Shown: one piece after another, positions 17,724 through 26,610 of the stretch | Layout: the number at the start of each line of letters is the position of its first letter | Numbering within the stretch: position 1 is the first letter of the stretch | Source of the DNA: Hirschia litorea | GTDB taxonomy: Bacteria; Pseudomonadota; Alphaproteobacteria; Caulobacterales; Hyphomonadaceae | Assembly (NCBI RefSeq): GCF_042665075.1 | Contig: NZ_JBHTBR010000005.1 | Location: forward strand, 992,001 to 1,056,000 | Direction of reading: 5' to 3' | DNA: 64,000 bases | Translations under genes and position numbers: made by a program | The notes under the pieces: generated by a model | What the model saw: only the letters and a program-made list of their open reading frames with translations | What the model was told of the DNA's origin: nothing | Databases searched by the model: none

Positions 17724-18464
17724 ATGCATGACCAAATAGACAAGCAAAAAAGCACAGAAGAAGTAACCAACAAGAAGGGCTCTAAACGGCTCGTTTGGGA
17801 TTTGCCATTGCGCTTATTCCATTGGTTATTGGTGTTAAGTATTGCAGCCTCTTGGGCGACGGCGAAGGCTGGCGTTGAGTGGACGGAAATACATTTTTTG
17901 CTTGGCTATTGGACTGCGGGGCTCTTGGTATTTAGACTTATCTGGGGCTTTGTTGGGCCAAAGCATGCGCGTTTTGCTAGTTTCATCCCATCTGTGAAAT
18001 CTGTGTTTTTGTACTTGCGCGGATTTTTAAAAGGCCATGGAAAACAAGCTGTTGGTCACAATCCCATGGGTGCCTTGATGGTGTTTGCCATTTTGGCGAT
18101 TGTCGGTGCGCAGGTGGTGACGGGACTTTTTGCATCCGATGATATTTTGTTCAGTGGTCCGTTTAACAGCCTTGTTGACGGGAAATTATCTGAAACGATA
18201 ACGCGACTGCATAACTTCAATTTTGATGTGATTTTGTTTCTGATTTTTGCGCACATCTCTGCGGTGCTAATCTATCTATTTAAGAAAAAGCAAAACCTGA
18301 TCTTACCAATGATTACAGGGCGTAAGTCCAAAGATGTCGTGCCTGATGATGAGGCTATAAAAAGCTCTCGCTTGTTCATTGCGTTGTGTGTGGTTGCTGT
18401 CTCAGTTCTGATTGTGTGGGGCGTGTTGAGCCTTGCGCCGCCACCCGTTGATGATTTTTACTAG
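17724..18464 (+). CDS. Cytochrome b561 / Ni-hydrogenase-type b subunit
   Basis: 246-residue inner-membrane diheme cytochrome of the PF01292 family. Candidate haem ligands are in LRLFHWLLV, EIHFLLGYW and ITRLHNFNFDVILFLIFAHISAVL. There are four core helices and an extra C-terminal helix (SRLFIALCVVAVSVLIVWGVL). It starts 10 nt after cytochrome c'. Pairs of this kind pass electrons between periplasmic c-type cytochromes and quinone. Within this operon it is the obvious membrane link for periplasmic sugar oxidation (inference). Confidence 0.87.
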   Translation: MHDQIDKQKSTEEVTNKKGSKRLVWDLPLRLFHWLLVLSIAASWATAKAGVEWTEIHFLLGYWTAGLLVFRLIWGFVGPKHARFASFIPSVKSVFLYLRGFLKGHGKQAVGHNPMGALMVFAILAIVGAQVVTGLFASDDILFSGPFNSLVDGKLSETITRLHNFNFDVILFLIFAHISAVLIYLFKKKQNLILPMITGRKSKDVVPDDEAIKSSRLFIALCVVAVSVLIVWGVLSLAPPPVDDFY

Positions 18465-18481
18465 GAAAGTGGCTGGCTGAT

Positions 18482-19432
18482 ATGGTTGTTCGTAATTTTG
18501 AAATGTCCAGAAGATCCATGATCGTTATGTCGGCGGGAACTGCAATTGTAAGCACGGTGGGATGCCAGAGTTTGGGTATGAAGCAATCAACACAAGCATC
18601 TGCTTTTAATTCAAATTTTGCAGCCTTTCCTGGTTTGTTTGAGCCAATTGTAGGGGCTGATTACATAGCGCAGTTAAATTTTGCCCATGCCAATGGTTTT
18701 AGGGTTTGGGAAGATGCTGAATTTGCGCAGCATACAGCGCAGGACCAAGAAAAATACGGGCAGCATATAAACGGCCTAGGCATGAGAATGGGTGTGTTTG
18801 TAGGTATCGGTGATGCAACTCAAAACACTTTGACGAGCGGAGAGGGGATTGCATCTTATCTTGCAAAAATATCCCAAGCAGTCGATGTGGCCCAACGTGG
18901 CGATGGAGAGTTTATATCTCTTGTTTCGGGTACAAAAACTGGGAATCTGCATCTCAATTACCAAAAAGCATATGCTGTAGATGCTTTGCGCAAAGCATCG
19001 GACATTGCTGCGGCGAAAGGAAAAACGCTTCTTATTCAGCCGCTTGCTCGCCAATCTCAAGCTGTTTTTCTAAAGTCCATTCCTGAAGCGTATGAAATTT
19101 GTGCCGCTGTTGATCATCCCGCTTGTGCAGTGCTTTTTGATGTGAACCACCAGCAAGCAGCGGGCGGTAATATCATTGCGAATATAGAGCAGGCGAAGGT
19201 TCACACAGGATATTATCAAATTGGTGGGCCGTCTTTAGATGGCTCATTGGGGAGTGTTGAGTTGAGCTATGGCAAGATTGTTGAGGCGATGAGGCAGGCT
19301 AATCCTGATGCGATTATCGGGCTAAGTCATTTCTCGGGTCAAAATACAAATGCTCCAACTCAACGCTCCAAAGCGTCTGCGATGAAAAGTATTCAAACCT
19401 GTATGGAGCTAGATGCTCCTATGTCTGCTTAA
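18482..19432 (+). CDS. Exported TIM-barrel paralogue of the Hyi-like protein, altered active site
   Basis: 316 residues. The N-terminus has SRRSM followed by a hydrophobic stretch and the lipobox VGC (Cys28), so this is probably a Tat-exported lipoprotein. The rest aligns with the product of 11535-12377 (FRVWED, MRMGVFV, VDALRKASDI, SIPEAYEICAAVDHPAC). Of the four metal ligands, Asp220 and His223 (FDVNHQQ) and Glu260 (SVELSY) remain, but the first Glu is replaced by Gln186 (IQPLAR). The later GMEHGN segment has become GLSHFS, and the GDTPGRKEP loop is lost. It may be a sugar-binding or otherwise repurposed protein rather than an isomerase. It is the last gene of the cluster. Confidence 0.78.
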   Translation: MVVRNFEMSRRSMIVMSAGTAIVSTVGCQSLGMKQSTQASAFNSNFAAFPGLFEPIVGADYIAQLNFAHANGFRVWEDAEFAQHTAQDQEKYGQHINGLGMRMGVFVGIGDATQNTLTSGEGIASYLAKISQAVDVAQRGDGEFISLVSGTKTGNLHLNYQKAYAVDALRKASDIAAAKGKTLLIQPLARQSQAVFLKSIPEAYEICAAVDHPACAVLFDVNHQQAAGGNIIANIEQAKVHTGYYQIGGPSLDGSLGSVELSYGKIVEAMRQANPDAIIGLSHFSGQNTNAPTQRSKASAMKSIQTCMELDAPMSA

Positions 19433-19481
19433 TCATGCGGGCAGGTCGGTGTGTGGTATCAGCCTGCTTTAGCGATGATGC

Positions 19482-20501
19482 CTAACTGATCTGACGCTGA
19501 CGAGGGGCTGCAATACTGCTGCGCACGATCAGGTCCGCAGGTAGAATATGCTCTAAGTCTGAATTGAATTTCCCGTTGATTTTTTTATGCAAGGCCGTCA
19601 TCGCAGTTGAGCCAATTTGCATTGCGGGTTGAGAAATTGTTGAGAGAGGTGGATCGCAATATTGAGCAAGCTCAATATCGTCAAACCCAGTAACAGACAT
19701 ATCTTCTGGAATGGATAAACCCGATTGTTTAAGGCCGTGAATTAAGCCAAATGCCATTTCATCATTGAAGCATAATACAGCAGTTGGTTTTGTTTTTATT
19801 TTAAGCAAATCAAGAGCCGCTTGTGTGCCCGAGCGAGCAGAGAAGTCGCCTTCTATTTTAGTGAGGGATTTAGGGTCGATTTTCTTTTTTTCTAAGGCGG
19901 CATATACACCAGAAAGGCGTGATATTGTGAGGGGGCTATCAGCTGGACCCAGCAGTACACTGATTTTTTTATGTCCCATCTCCAAGACTTGATTCGCAAT
20001 TGTTTCCATCGCTTTGGTATTGTCTATTCTGATTTTTGGGGTCGTCGTGTCGGATATGCATTCACATGCATTGACCCAAAAGTCAGTTAGCGGATCATTG
20101 TCTTTGGCAAGATCTAGGAATGGATTACTGGGGCTAAATTGGATGATTCCGTCTGCTTGACGAGACAGCACCATTGAGGCGTATTCGCGCTCTATGCCTT
20201 TGTCATTGCGCGTTTCTCCGAGGAGAACGGCGTATTTTAGCCCCTTCGCCTGTCTTTGTATGCCTCTGATAACGTTAGAGAAAAACGTATTTGAAATATC
20301 AGGAACCAATACAATTATCCGAGAGGTTCGACGAGTGCGAAAATCACGCGCGAGGACGTTGGGATGGTAATTGAGCTTTTTGATCGCCTTTTGAACAGTT
20401 ATTCTGGTCTGTTCCGTGACTTTATCAGGTTCATTTATGGTTCTGGAAACCGTGGCCACTGATACGCCTGCTAGAGTGGCTACGTCTTTTATACCCGCCA
20501 T
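19482..20501 (-). CDS. LacI-family transcriptional regulator
   Basis: 339 residues. The N-terminal helix-turn-helix and hinge (IKDVATLAGVSVATVSRTIN, then LNYHPNVLARDFRT) are followed by a periplasmic-binding-protein-like sugar sensor domain (about 60-330, IIVLVPDISNTFFSNVI, VTGFDDIELAQYCDPPLSTI). It is divergent from the Gfo/Idh operon, with an operator-like sequence TGTAATCGTTTACA in the gap. Similar sites in front of the DUF1080 operon and the TonB receptor suggest it represses the whole uptake and oxidation set until a sugar is sensed (inference). Confidence 0.9.
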   Translation of the reverse strand: MAGIKDVATLAGVSVATVSRTINEPDKVTEQTRITVQKAIKKLNYHPNVLARDFRTRRTSRIIVLVPDISNTFFSNVIRGIQRQAKGLKYAVLLGETRNDKGIEREYASMVLSRQADGIIQFSPSNPFLDLAKDNDPLTDFWVNACECISDTTTPKIRIDNTKAMETIANQVLEMGHKKISVLLGPADSPLTISRLSGVYAALEKKKIDPKSLTKIEGDFSARSGTQAALDLLKIKTKPTAVLCFNDEMAFGLIHGLKQSGLSIPEDMSVTGFDDIELAQYCDPPLSTISQPAMQIGSTAMTALHKKINGKFNSDLEHILPADLIVRSSIAAPRQRQIS

Positions 20502-20602
20502 TTAGGCCCCGTTTCTCAGATTGTTTTTTTGAATAGTGCGTGATCGTATCCAGATAAATTCTCCGGTCAATAATGGGGGAAGTTCAATATTGCCAATAAC
20601 TT

Positions 20603-20616
20603 TGTAATCGTTTACA
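20603..20616. promoter_or_regulatory. LacI-family operator-like site between lacI and Gfo/Idh genes
   Basis: TGTAATCGTTTACA is a near-perfect palindrome (one mismatched pair) centred on CG, as expected for a LacI/GalR operator. It lies about 100 bp from either gene and shares the TTTACA/TGTAAA half-sites with the sites at 10486 and 28587. Confidence 0.7.
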
Positions 20617-20720
20617 GTGAAGAGAATGTAATAAATAGGATAAGCAGGCTGGCATTCATCACCAAGCTTAGCGCCATATGATTTGGAGGAAAGATTATCA
20701 GTACTCATCGTGCTATTCGT

Positions 20721-21845
20721 ATGGGGATGATTGGTGGAGGCCCAGGGGCTTTCATTGGAGAAATTCATCGCCTAGCAGCAAATCTTGATGGCGATGTCCA
20801 ACTCGTCTGTGGTGTTTTTAGTCGTGATTGGGAGCGTACCCAGACTATGGCGGCTCAATTGGGTATTCCAGCCTCAAGGGCTTACCGCTCACACGAGGAA
20901 ATGTTTGAGGCAGAAAAGCGTTTGCCAGTTGAAGAGCGGATGCAGTTTGCGTCTATCGTAACGCCCAATTACCAACATTTTGGTGCAGCAAGTGATGCTT
21001 TGAAAAATGGCTTTCATGTTGTGTGTGATAAGCCGCCAACTTTATCTTTAGCGGAAGTTGAAACGCTTCAACAATTGGCGGCTCAGTCAGGATTATTATA
21101 CGCGCTGACATTTACCTATCTTGGGTATCCAATGGTCAATGAAGCGCGTCAACGTGTGGCTTCTGGTGCGATAGGTAAAGTGCGCAAAGTGGTCGTGAAT
21201 TATCCACAAGGATGGTTGTCACAACCCATTGAAGAGAGTGGAAACAAGCAGGCTTCATGGCGTACAGACCCTGAAAAATCCGGCCCAGCGGGATGTTTAG
21301 GGGATATTGGTTCGCACGCTCATTCCCTTGCAGAATATATTAGTGGTCAGCGTGTGACGCATGTATGTGCCGATCTGAATACAGCTGTGGAACATCGTCG
21401 TCTTGATGATGATGTGTCTGTGCTTTTAAAATTTGATCAGGGTGCCAATGGCGTTTTGATGGCGAGTCAAATCTCCGCTGGAGAAGAGAATGGAATTACG
21501 ATTTCCGTTTATGGCGAAAAGGGCGGCTATCGCTGGAGTCATGTGACGCCAAATACACTGATTGAGTTAGATCAGAACGGTCCAGATAAAGTGCTGCGCG
21601 CAGGATCTAATAATGCGTATCTTCACCCATCAACATTGAATATGTGCCGGACGCCAGCAGGACATCCAGAAGGATATCTTGAGGCCTTTGCCAATATTTA
21701 TCAGCGTTTTTCTGAGCTTGTAGATTTGGCGCACACGCAAGTGGATGAAGGGTTTGGCGTAGCCGACGGTGTACGCTCGATGCGGTTTATCGAGACAGTT
21801 TTGGCAAGTGCGAAATCAGATCAAAAATGGACCCCGCTCGTTTAG
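20721..21845 (+). CDS. Gfo/Idh/MocA-family oxidoreductase
   Basis: NAD(P)-dependent oxidoreductase: Rossmann motif GMIGGGPGAFIG, catalytic Lys in CDKPP, and the C-terminal alpha/beta domain with the LGDIGSHAHSLAEYI segment typical of the family. It may interconvert oxidised and reduced forms of sugars taken up by the locus. The start is unusual: ATG 20721 is the first standard start after an in-frame stop at 20679, but it would clip the first beta strand and stands 31 nt from the GGAGG at 20685-20689. In-frame ATC (20697) stands 7 nt from that site and would add STHRAIR. First gene of the operon to 28308. Confidence 0.85.
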   Translation: MGMIGGGPGAFIGEIHRLAANLDGDVQLVCGVFSRDWERTQTMAAQLGIPASRAYRSHEEMFEAEKRLPVEERMQFASIVTPNYQHFGAASDALKNGFHVVCDKPPTLSLAEVETLQQLAAQSGLLYALTFTYLGYPMVNEARQRVASGAIGKVRKVVVNYPQGWLSQPIEESGNKQASWRTDPEKSGPAGCLGDIGSHAHSLAEYISGQRVTHVCADLNTAVEHRRLDDDVSVLLKFDQGANGVLMASQISAGEENGITISVYGEKGGYRWSHVTPNTLIELDQNGPDKVLRAGSNNAYLHPSTLNMCRTPAGHPEGYLEAFANIYQRFSELVDLAHTQVDEGFGVADGVRSMRFIETVLASAKSDQKWTPLV

Positions 21846-21909
21846 AGTCAAATAGGCTGCTTAGGCGGTGAGAACTGCTCAACGAGATCGCAGAGAAAAG
21901 GTTTCTGAA

Positions 21910-22968
21910 ATGAAAATGATTAAAGGCCCAGCTTTGTTTTTAGCCCAATTTTTGGGTGATGAAGCACCTTTTGATACGCTTGATAATATTGTCGGTTGGG
22001 CTGCAAGTCTTGGATATAAAGGCGTGCAGATCCCGACGTGGGATAGCAAATATTTTGATCTAAAGCAGGCTGCTGAAAGCAAGACGTATTGTGATGAGAT
22101 CAAAGGCGTATGTGCCAAGCATGGCGTAGAGATCACCGAGCTTTCAACACATCTTCAGGGGCAATTATTAGCTGTACATCCTGCCTATGCTGATATGTTT
22201 GCGGGCTTTGCGCCTGAAGGCATAAAGGGCGATGTCAAAGCATATCATGAATGGGCGCACCAACAATTATTGATGGCCGCGAAAGCTAGTGAGCATTTAG
22301 GTTTGAATGCACATGCGAGTTTTTCTGGCGCGCTTATGTGGCACACAATGTATCCTTGGCCTCAACGTCCTGCGGGATTGGTTGAAGAAGGATTTGCTGA
22401 ATTAGCACGGCGTTGGAAGCCAATTTTGAACGCGTTTGACGCCTCTGGTGTAGATGTTTGTTATGAATTGCACCCGGGCGAAGATCTGCATGATGGTGTT
22501 ACATTTGAACGTTTCCTTGAGGCCGTCGATGGGCATACGCGTGCAAATATTTTGTATGACCCGAGCCATTTGCATTTGCAGCTTTTAGACTATTTGAGCT
22601 TCATTGATCATTATGGCGACCGCATCAAAATGTTCCACGTTAAAGATGCCGAGTTTAGACCCAATGGGCGCTCGGGCGTGTATGGCGGATATCAGTCTTG
22701 GGCGGATCGTCCGGGCCGATTTAGATCGCTTGGCGATGGGCAGATCGATTTTGGTGGTATTTTCAGCAAATTGACATGTGCAAACTTCGACGGCTGGGCC
22801 GTTGTTGAGTGGGAATGTTGTATTAAAAATTCCGCTGATGGCGCACGTGAAGGTGCAGAATTTGTCGCTAAACACATTATCAAACCGGCAGATAAAGCCT
22901 TTGATGATTTTGCTGGCGGTGACAGTGATTTGAGTATGAACAGAAAAATCTTAGGACTGTCCAAATAA
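21910..22968 (+). CDS. Sugar phosphate isomerase/epimerase-like TIM-barrel protein
   Basis: 352 residues from the ATG at 21910, which has AAAAGG 8 nt upstream; an open extension to GTG 21868 is less likely. AP-endonuclease-2-like TIM barrel with candidate metal ligands in CYELHPGED, YDPSHLHLQ, MFHVKDAEF and VVEWECC. No signal peptide, so cytoplasmic. It follows the Gfo/Idh gene, a pairing frequent in catabolic clusters for inositol-like or 3-keto sugars. It could isomerise or cleave the keto-sugar imported by the next gene's product (inference). Confidence 0.82.
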   Translation: MKMIKGPALFLAQFLGDEAPFDTLDNIVGWAASLGYKGVQIPTWDSKYFDLKQAAESKTYCDEIKGVCAKHGVEITELSTHLQGQLLAVHPAYADMFAGFAPEGIKGDVKAYHEWAHQQLLMAAKASEHLGLNAHASFSGALMWHTMYPWPQRPAGLVEEGFAELARRWKPILNAFDASGVDVCYELHPGEDLHDGVTFERFLEAVDGHTRANILYDPSHLHLQLLDYLSFIDHYGDRIKMFHVKDAEFRPNGRSGVYGGYQSWADRPGRFRSLGDGQIDFGGIFSKLTCANFDGWAVVEWECCIKNSADGAREGAEFVAKHIIKPADKAFDDFAGGDSDLSMNRKILGLSK

Positions 22969-23002
22969 GGGCGGCCTAAAATAATAATTAGAGGAAACGT
23001 CC

Positions 23003-24241
23003 ATGAATTCGGTTCTACGGATACAATTATCTGCCATGATGTTTCTCCAGTATTTCGTCTGGGGAGCGTGGTTCGTGACTCTAGGGTCATACATGGCGAA
23101 GCTTGGTTTTGGTGACATTATCGGTCGTGCGTTCTCTACGCAGGGCTTGGCGGCGATTATAGCACCGCTCTTTGTGGGGATGATCGCAGATCGGTTTTTC
23201 TCCGCGCAAAAAGTCTATGCTATTTTGCACTTAATCGGTGCGGCGCTGATGTGGTTTCTATCGACAATCACGGGTGATAAATCATTATTCTACATCGTTA
23301 CGCTCGCTTATATGCTTTCATATATGCCGACCTTGGCGCTATCAAATTCCATCGCGATGAACGCCGTGACGGATACGCAGAAGCAGTTTGCGGGTATCCG
23401 TGTGTTTGGCACGATTGGATGGATTGCCGCTGGTTTAGCTTTGAGTTTCATCATCGCGAAAATGTTCATACCAGAAGGTGCGGGTCTTACTGTTGAGCAA
23501 ACAGCTTTCCCAATGAAGCTCGCTGCCATTGGTGCGTTGATTTTGGGAGTGGGGGGCTTTTTCTTGCCAAGCACACCACCAGCAGCAAAGGGGCAAAAGG
23601 TTCAAGGCTTGTTTGCGCTGCTTGGTCTTGATGTGATGGGCAAAGTAAAAGAGCCATCCTTCTGGGTCTTTATCGCATGTTCCTTGCTCATCTGTATCCC
23701 ACTTGCGTTTTACTACGGGTATACGAATGCATTCCTCGTCGAAATGAAGGCACCGAATGCGGTTGCGCTACAATCTCTGGGGCAAATGTCCGAGATTGTA
23801 TTTATGCTTTTATTGCCCCTTATCCTTGTACGCGTGGGCTTCAAAATCACCCTCCTTGTAGGGATGGTATGTTGGGCAATTCGCTATGTGATGTTTGCCT
23901 ACGGGTTTGAAGATGGAAGCATTATTTTCACAATGGCGCTTGTGGGTATTTTACTTCATGGGCTTTGTTACGACTTGTTTTTCGTCGCAGGACAAATCTT
24001 TGTCGACACAAAATTACCTAAAGAAGCGCGTAGTCGTGCGCAGTCCTTTTTGTCTTTTGTAACTCTTGGTTTGGGAACATTCATTGGGGGAGAGTTGTCC
24101 AACTGGGTTGCCAATACAAACACTGTCGCAGGGCAAATAGATTGGCAAAACTTGTGGCTCATACCTGCTGGATTGTCTGTCGTGGTGGCTGTCATTTTCA
24201 TGCTGACATTTAAAGAGAGCAAAAAACCATCCGAGGTCTAA
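23003..24241 (+). CDS. MFS transporter of the nucleoside:H+ symporter (NupG-like) family
   Basis: 412-residue inner-membrane transporter with about 12 helices. The opening QLSAMMFLQYFVWGAWFVTLGSYM and the segment FAGIRVFGTIGWIAAGL are characteristic of the nucleoside permease branch. Members in bacterial polysaccharide loci probably carry sugars rather than nucleosides. In the middle of the keto-glycoside operon it likely imports the oxidised or cleaved sugar (inference). Confidence 0.82.
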   Translation: MNSVLRIQLSAMMFLQYFVWGAWFVTLGSYMAKLGFGDIIGRAFSTQGLAAIIAPLFVGMIADRFFSAQKVYAILHLIGAALMWFLSTITGDKSLFYIVTLAYMLSYMPTLALSNSIAMNAVTDTQKQFAGIRVFGTIGWIAAGLALSFIIAKMFIPEGAGLTVEQTAFPMKLAAIGALILGVGGFFLPSTPPAAKGQKVQGLFALLGLDVMGKVKEPSFWVFIACSLLICIPLAFYYGYTNAFLVEMKAPNAVALQSLGQMSEIVFMLLLPLILVRVGFKITLLVGMVCWAIRYVMFAYGFEDGSIIFTMALVGILLHGLCYDLFFVAGQIFVDTKLPKEARSRAQSFLSFVTLGLGTFIGGELSNWVANTNTVAGQIDWQNLWLIPAGLSVVVAVIFMLTFKESKKPSEV

Positions 24242-24250
24242 TTTAAGGTC

Positions 24251-24284
24251 GCTTTGTCTGTATTTATAATCGTACAGACAAAGC
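24251..24284 (+). terminator. Perfect 12-bp hairpin between transporter and DUF1080 genes
   Basis: GCTTTGTCTGTA (24251-24262) pairs perfectly with TACAGACAAAGC (24273-24284) around a 10-nt loop. No T-tract follows, so it may be an RNA-processing or stability element inside the operon rather than a true terminator. Confidence 0.5.
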
Positions 24285-24313
24285 GATTATCGCATTCTGC
24301 TGGGAGGTAAGGA

Positions 24314-25156
24314 ATGAGAGTATCGCATAAAACGTGGCTTGTGGGAGGTGTTGCGCTTCTCATGATTGCTGGGTGTCAGGGAAAGACTGACGTATCCGCA
24401 ACAGCAGGTGCAGAGCCAGAATGGGAATCCATTTTTGACGGCAAAACCTTAAATGGGTGGACACCGAAAATAAGTATGGAACCAGTAGGCCAAGACAAGG
24501 ATAAAACGTTTGAAGTCGTCGATGGCACGATCCGTGTTTCATATGAGGGGTATGATGAATTTGGCGACCGCTTTGGCCACTTATTCTATAAAGATAAGCT
24601 GTCGCATTACCGCCTAAAGCTGGAATACCGCTTTTTTGGTGAGCAGTTGGTTGGTGGAGCCAGTTGGGCCAATGTAAATTCAGGCGTGATGCTTCATTCT
24701 CAATCGCCTGAAAGTATTGAGCTAGATCAAAAATTCCCGATTTCAGTCGAAGGTCAATTTCTTGGCGTGTTGCCAGATAATTCTCCGCGCACAACAGCAA
24801 ATGTTTGTACACCAGGTACCAATGTTGTGGTGGATGGAAAGATTGAAACGGAGCATTGCATACAGACCGCAATACCTGTTCGCCCTTTAGGGGAGTGGGT
24901 GCAATATGAAGTCGAAGTTTTAGGCAATGGCACAATCAAGCAATTGGTAAATGGTCAACCGACATTTGAATTCAGCGGTGCACAATATGACCCCTCTGAT
25001 AAGCGTCTCACAGACCTTAAAAATGCAAATGCCATGATGGAGAATGGTTTGGCGATCTCCGATGGATATATCGCGCTACAAGCAGAAAGCGCACCAGTAG
25101 AGTTTCGCAACATTCAGCTTATGAGACTAGATACCGATAATGCGGGAGGGCATTAA
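24314..25156 (+). CDS. Second DUF1080 (3-keto-disaccharide hydrolase family) lipoprotein
   Basis: 280 residues. Lipobox IAGC (Cys21) at the end of the signal peptide. The DUF1080 fold is recognisable from EWESIFDGKTLNGWTPK, HYRLKLEYRF, NSGVMLHSQ and EFRNIQLMRL. It differs markedly from the copy at 10571-11512, so the two may act on different linkages. It ends 3 nt before the next gene and is probably translationally coupled to it. A periplasmic step on oxidised oligosaccharides is inferred from the family name and the GMC neighbour. Confidence 0.85.
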   Translation: MRVSHKTWLVGGVALLMIAGCQGKTDVSATAGAEPEWESIFDGKTLNGWTPKISMEPVGQDKDKTFEVVDGTIRVSYEGYDEFGDRFGHLFYKDKLSHYRLKLEYRFFGEQLVGGASWANVNSGVMLHSQSPESIELDQKFPISVEGQFLGVLPDNSPRTTANVCTPGTNVVVDGKIETEHCIQTAIPVRPLGEWVQYEVEVLGNGTIKQLVNGQPTFEFSGAQYDPSDKRLTDLKNANAMMENGLAISDGYIALQAESAPVEFRNIQLMRLDTDNAGGH

Positions 25157-25159
25157 GAT

Positions 25160-26029
25160 ATGTTTTTAGGACGTAGAGAGTTTTTAGTGGGTGCGCTCGC
25201 CACAAGCGGTTTAGCAAGTGCGTGTTCAACACATTCAAGCCAGACAAAGTCTGATCAAAACTGGTCTAGCCGAGGTGGAGTGCAGTTATATACACTGAAA
25301 GAAATGATGGCGGAAAATCCGACATTGTCTCTAAAAAGTGTCGCGGCCGCGGGATATCGTGAGGTTGAGTTTGCAGGTTATTTTGACAAGACACCGCAAG
25401 AATATAAGTCCATTCTAAACGGAGAAGGGCTCAAAGCACCTAGCTTTCATTTGAGTTATCAGGAGTGCTTGCAGCAAGATAAACTGGAAGAAGGCATTAA
25501 TGCTGCTCAAATCCTAAATCATAAATATCTTGTTGTACCCTACCTTGTGGAAGGTGACCGTCAAAGCCTTGATGATTATCGGGAAGTTGCAGCTAATTTA
25601 TCTAAGATAGCTGAGACATGCCGCGCCGCCGGAATTGGGTTTGCTTATCACAATCATGAGTTTGAATTCATAGAGTTAGAGGGAGAAATTCCCTATGATA
25701 TTTTGCTAACTCAAACGGATGCTGACCTTGTGAAGATGGAATTGGATCTTTGTTGGGTTCATGCAGCAGGCAAAAGTGCGGTTGAATACATAAATGCAAA
25801 TCCAGGCCGTTTCCCGCTCTTTCATGTGAAAGACATCACAGCGGACGGAACGCTAGTTCCAGTAGGACAGGGAACAGTCGATTTTGCGGCTGTGTTTGCT
25901 GCGGCTGGAACGGCTGGTTTGCGCCACGCTTATGTTGAGCATGACAGAGCCACAGACCCAATTGCTTCAATTTCGGAAAGTTTCACATTCCTGAAGAATG
26001 CGAAAATTAAAATGCCTGCTTTGAGCTAG
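25160..26029 (+). CDS. Tat-exported sugar isomerase/epimerase-like TIM-barrel protein
   Basis: 289 residues. The twin-arginine motif GRREFLVG is followed by a lipobox-like ASAC (Cys22), indicating a Tat-exported lipoprotein. The barrel (about 38-285) contains YHNHEFEF, MELDLCWVHAAG, LFHVKDI and YVEHDRA, which supply the family's metal ligands, so it looks catalytically intact. Homologues occur beside GMC oxidoreductases in 3-keto-glycoside clusters, where related barrels are thought to help break the oxidised glycoside. It starts 4 nt after DUF1080. Confidence 0.85.
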   Translation: MFLGRREFLVGALATSGLASACSTHSSQTKSDQNWSSRGGVQLYTLKEMMAENPTLSLKSVAAAGYREVEFAGYFDKTPQEYKSILNGEGLKAPSFHLSYQECLQQDKLEEGINAAQILNHKYLVVPYLVEGDRQSLDDYREVAANLSKIAETCRAAGIGFAYHNHEFEFIELEGEIPYDILLTQTDADLVKMELDLCWVHAAGKSAVEYINANPGRFPLFHVKDITADGTLVPVGQGTVDFAAVFAAAGTAGLRHAYVEHDRATDPIASISESFTFLKNAKIKMPALS

Positions 26030-26047
26030 TAGATAGAGGAAATAGAG

Positions 26048-26596
26048 ATGAGTACAGACCGTCGTAAGTTCCTGCAGGGAATGATTGTCTCCGTTGGTGG
26101 GGCATCCCTCTTAGCTGCATGTGGGCATGATCCTGAAATTGCTGTTACCCCGTTGGTTGAGAATACAGATGGACGTTTTTTTAATGCATCTGAAATTCAA
26201 CTCCTAAGCCGCGTAAGTGACCTTATCATTCCTCGCACACATACGCCCGGCGCGCTGGATGTTAAAGTTCCGGCTTATTTTGATGGGCTAATGGCTGATT
26301 GGGCAAGTGCCAAGACGAAAGAGCAGCACCGCAATACAATTGCGGCGCTCCAGCTTGCGCTCGATGAATTGGTTGAAGGTGAGTTTGTGAAAGCGACCGA
26401 GGAAAAGGCTGTTGCGGCACTGAGCGCTGTGGATGCGGCAAGCTTTGGAGAAGGCAAAGGCGTGCCCGGTTATCGCGGATTGAAAAAAATGATCGCGACT
26501 ATTTATTTTCAAACCGAAGATGGTGCGACTCTAGAGCTCGATTATCAGCCCGTGCCCGGATATTGGGACCCGTGCGCTGAAAAAGAAACAATATAG
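26048..26596 (+). CDS. Gluconate 2-dehydrogenase subunit 3-like protein (Tat signal)
   Basis: 182 residues of the PF13618 family. The Tat motif DRRKFLQG and lipobox LAAC (Cys25) lie at the N-terminus. The remainder (FNASEIQLLSRVSDLIIPRTHTPGALDV) is typical of the small subunit that accompanies GMC dehydrogenases. It provides Tat export for the flavoprotein subunit, which has no signal of its own, and is needed for its maturation. It lies 14 nt upstream of the GMC gene. Equivalent pairs are LacC/LacA-type glucoside 3-dehydrogenases. Confidence 0.9.
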   Translation: MSTDRRKFLQGMIVSVGGASLLAACGHDPEIAVTPLVENTDGRFFNASEIQLLSRVSDLIIPRTHTPGALDVKVPAYFDGLMADWASAKTKEQHRNTIAALQLALDELVEGEFVKATEEKAVAALSAVDAASFGEGKGVPGYRGLKKMIATIYFQTEDGATLELDYQPVPGYWDPCAEKETI

Positions 26597-26610
26597 AAGG
26601 AGCTTGAGAT

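Noticed and set aside
20502..20768. 88-codon minus-strand frame upstream of lacI
   Set aside because: It overlaps the operator region and the start of the Gfo/Idh gene, and its composition looks like non-coding DNA.
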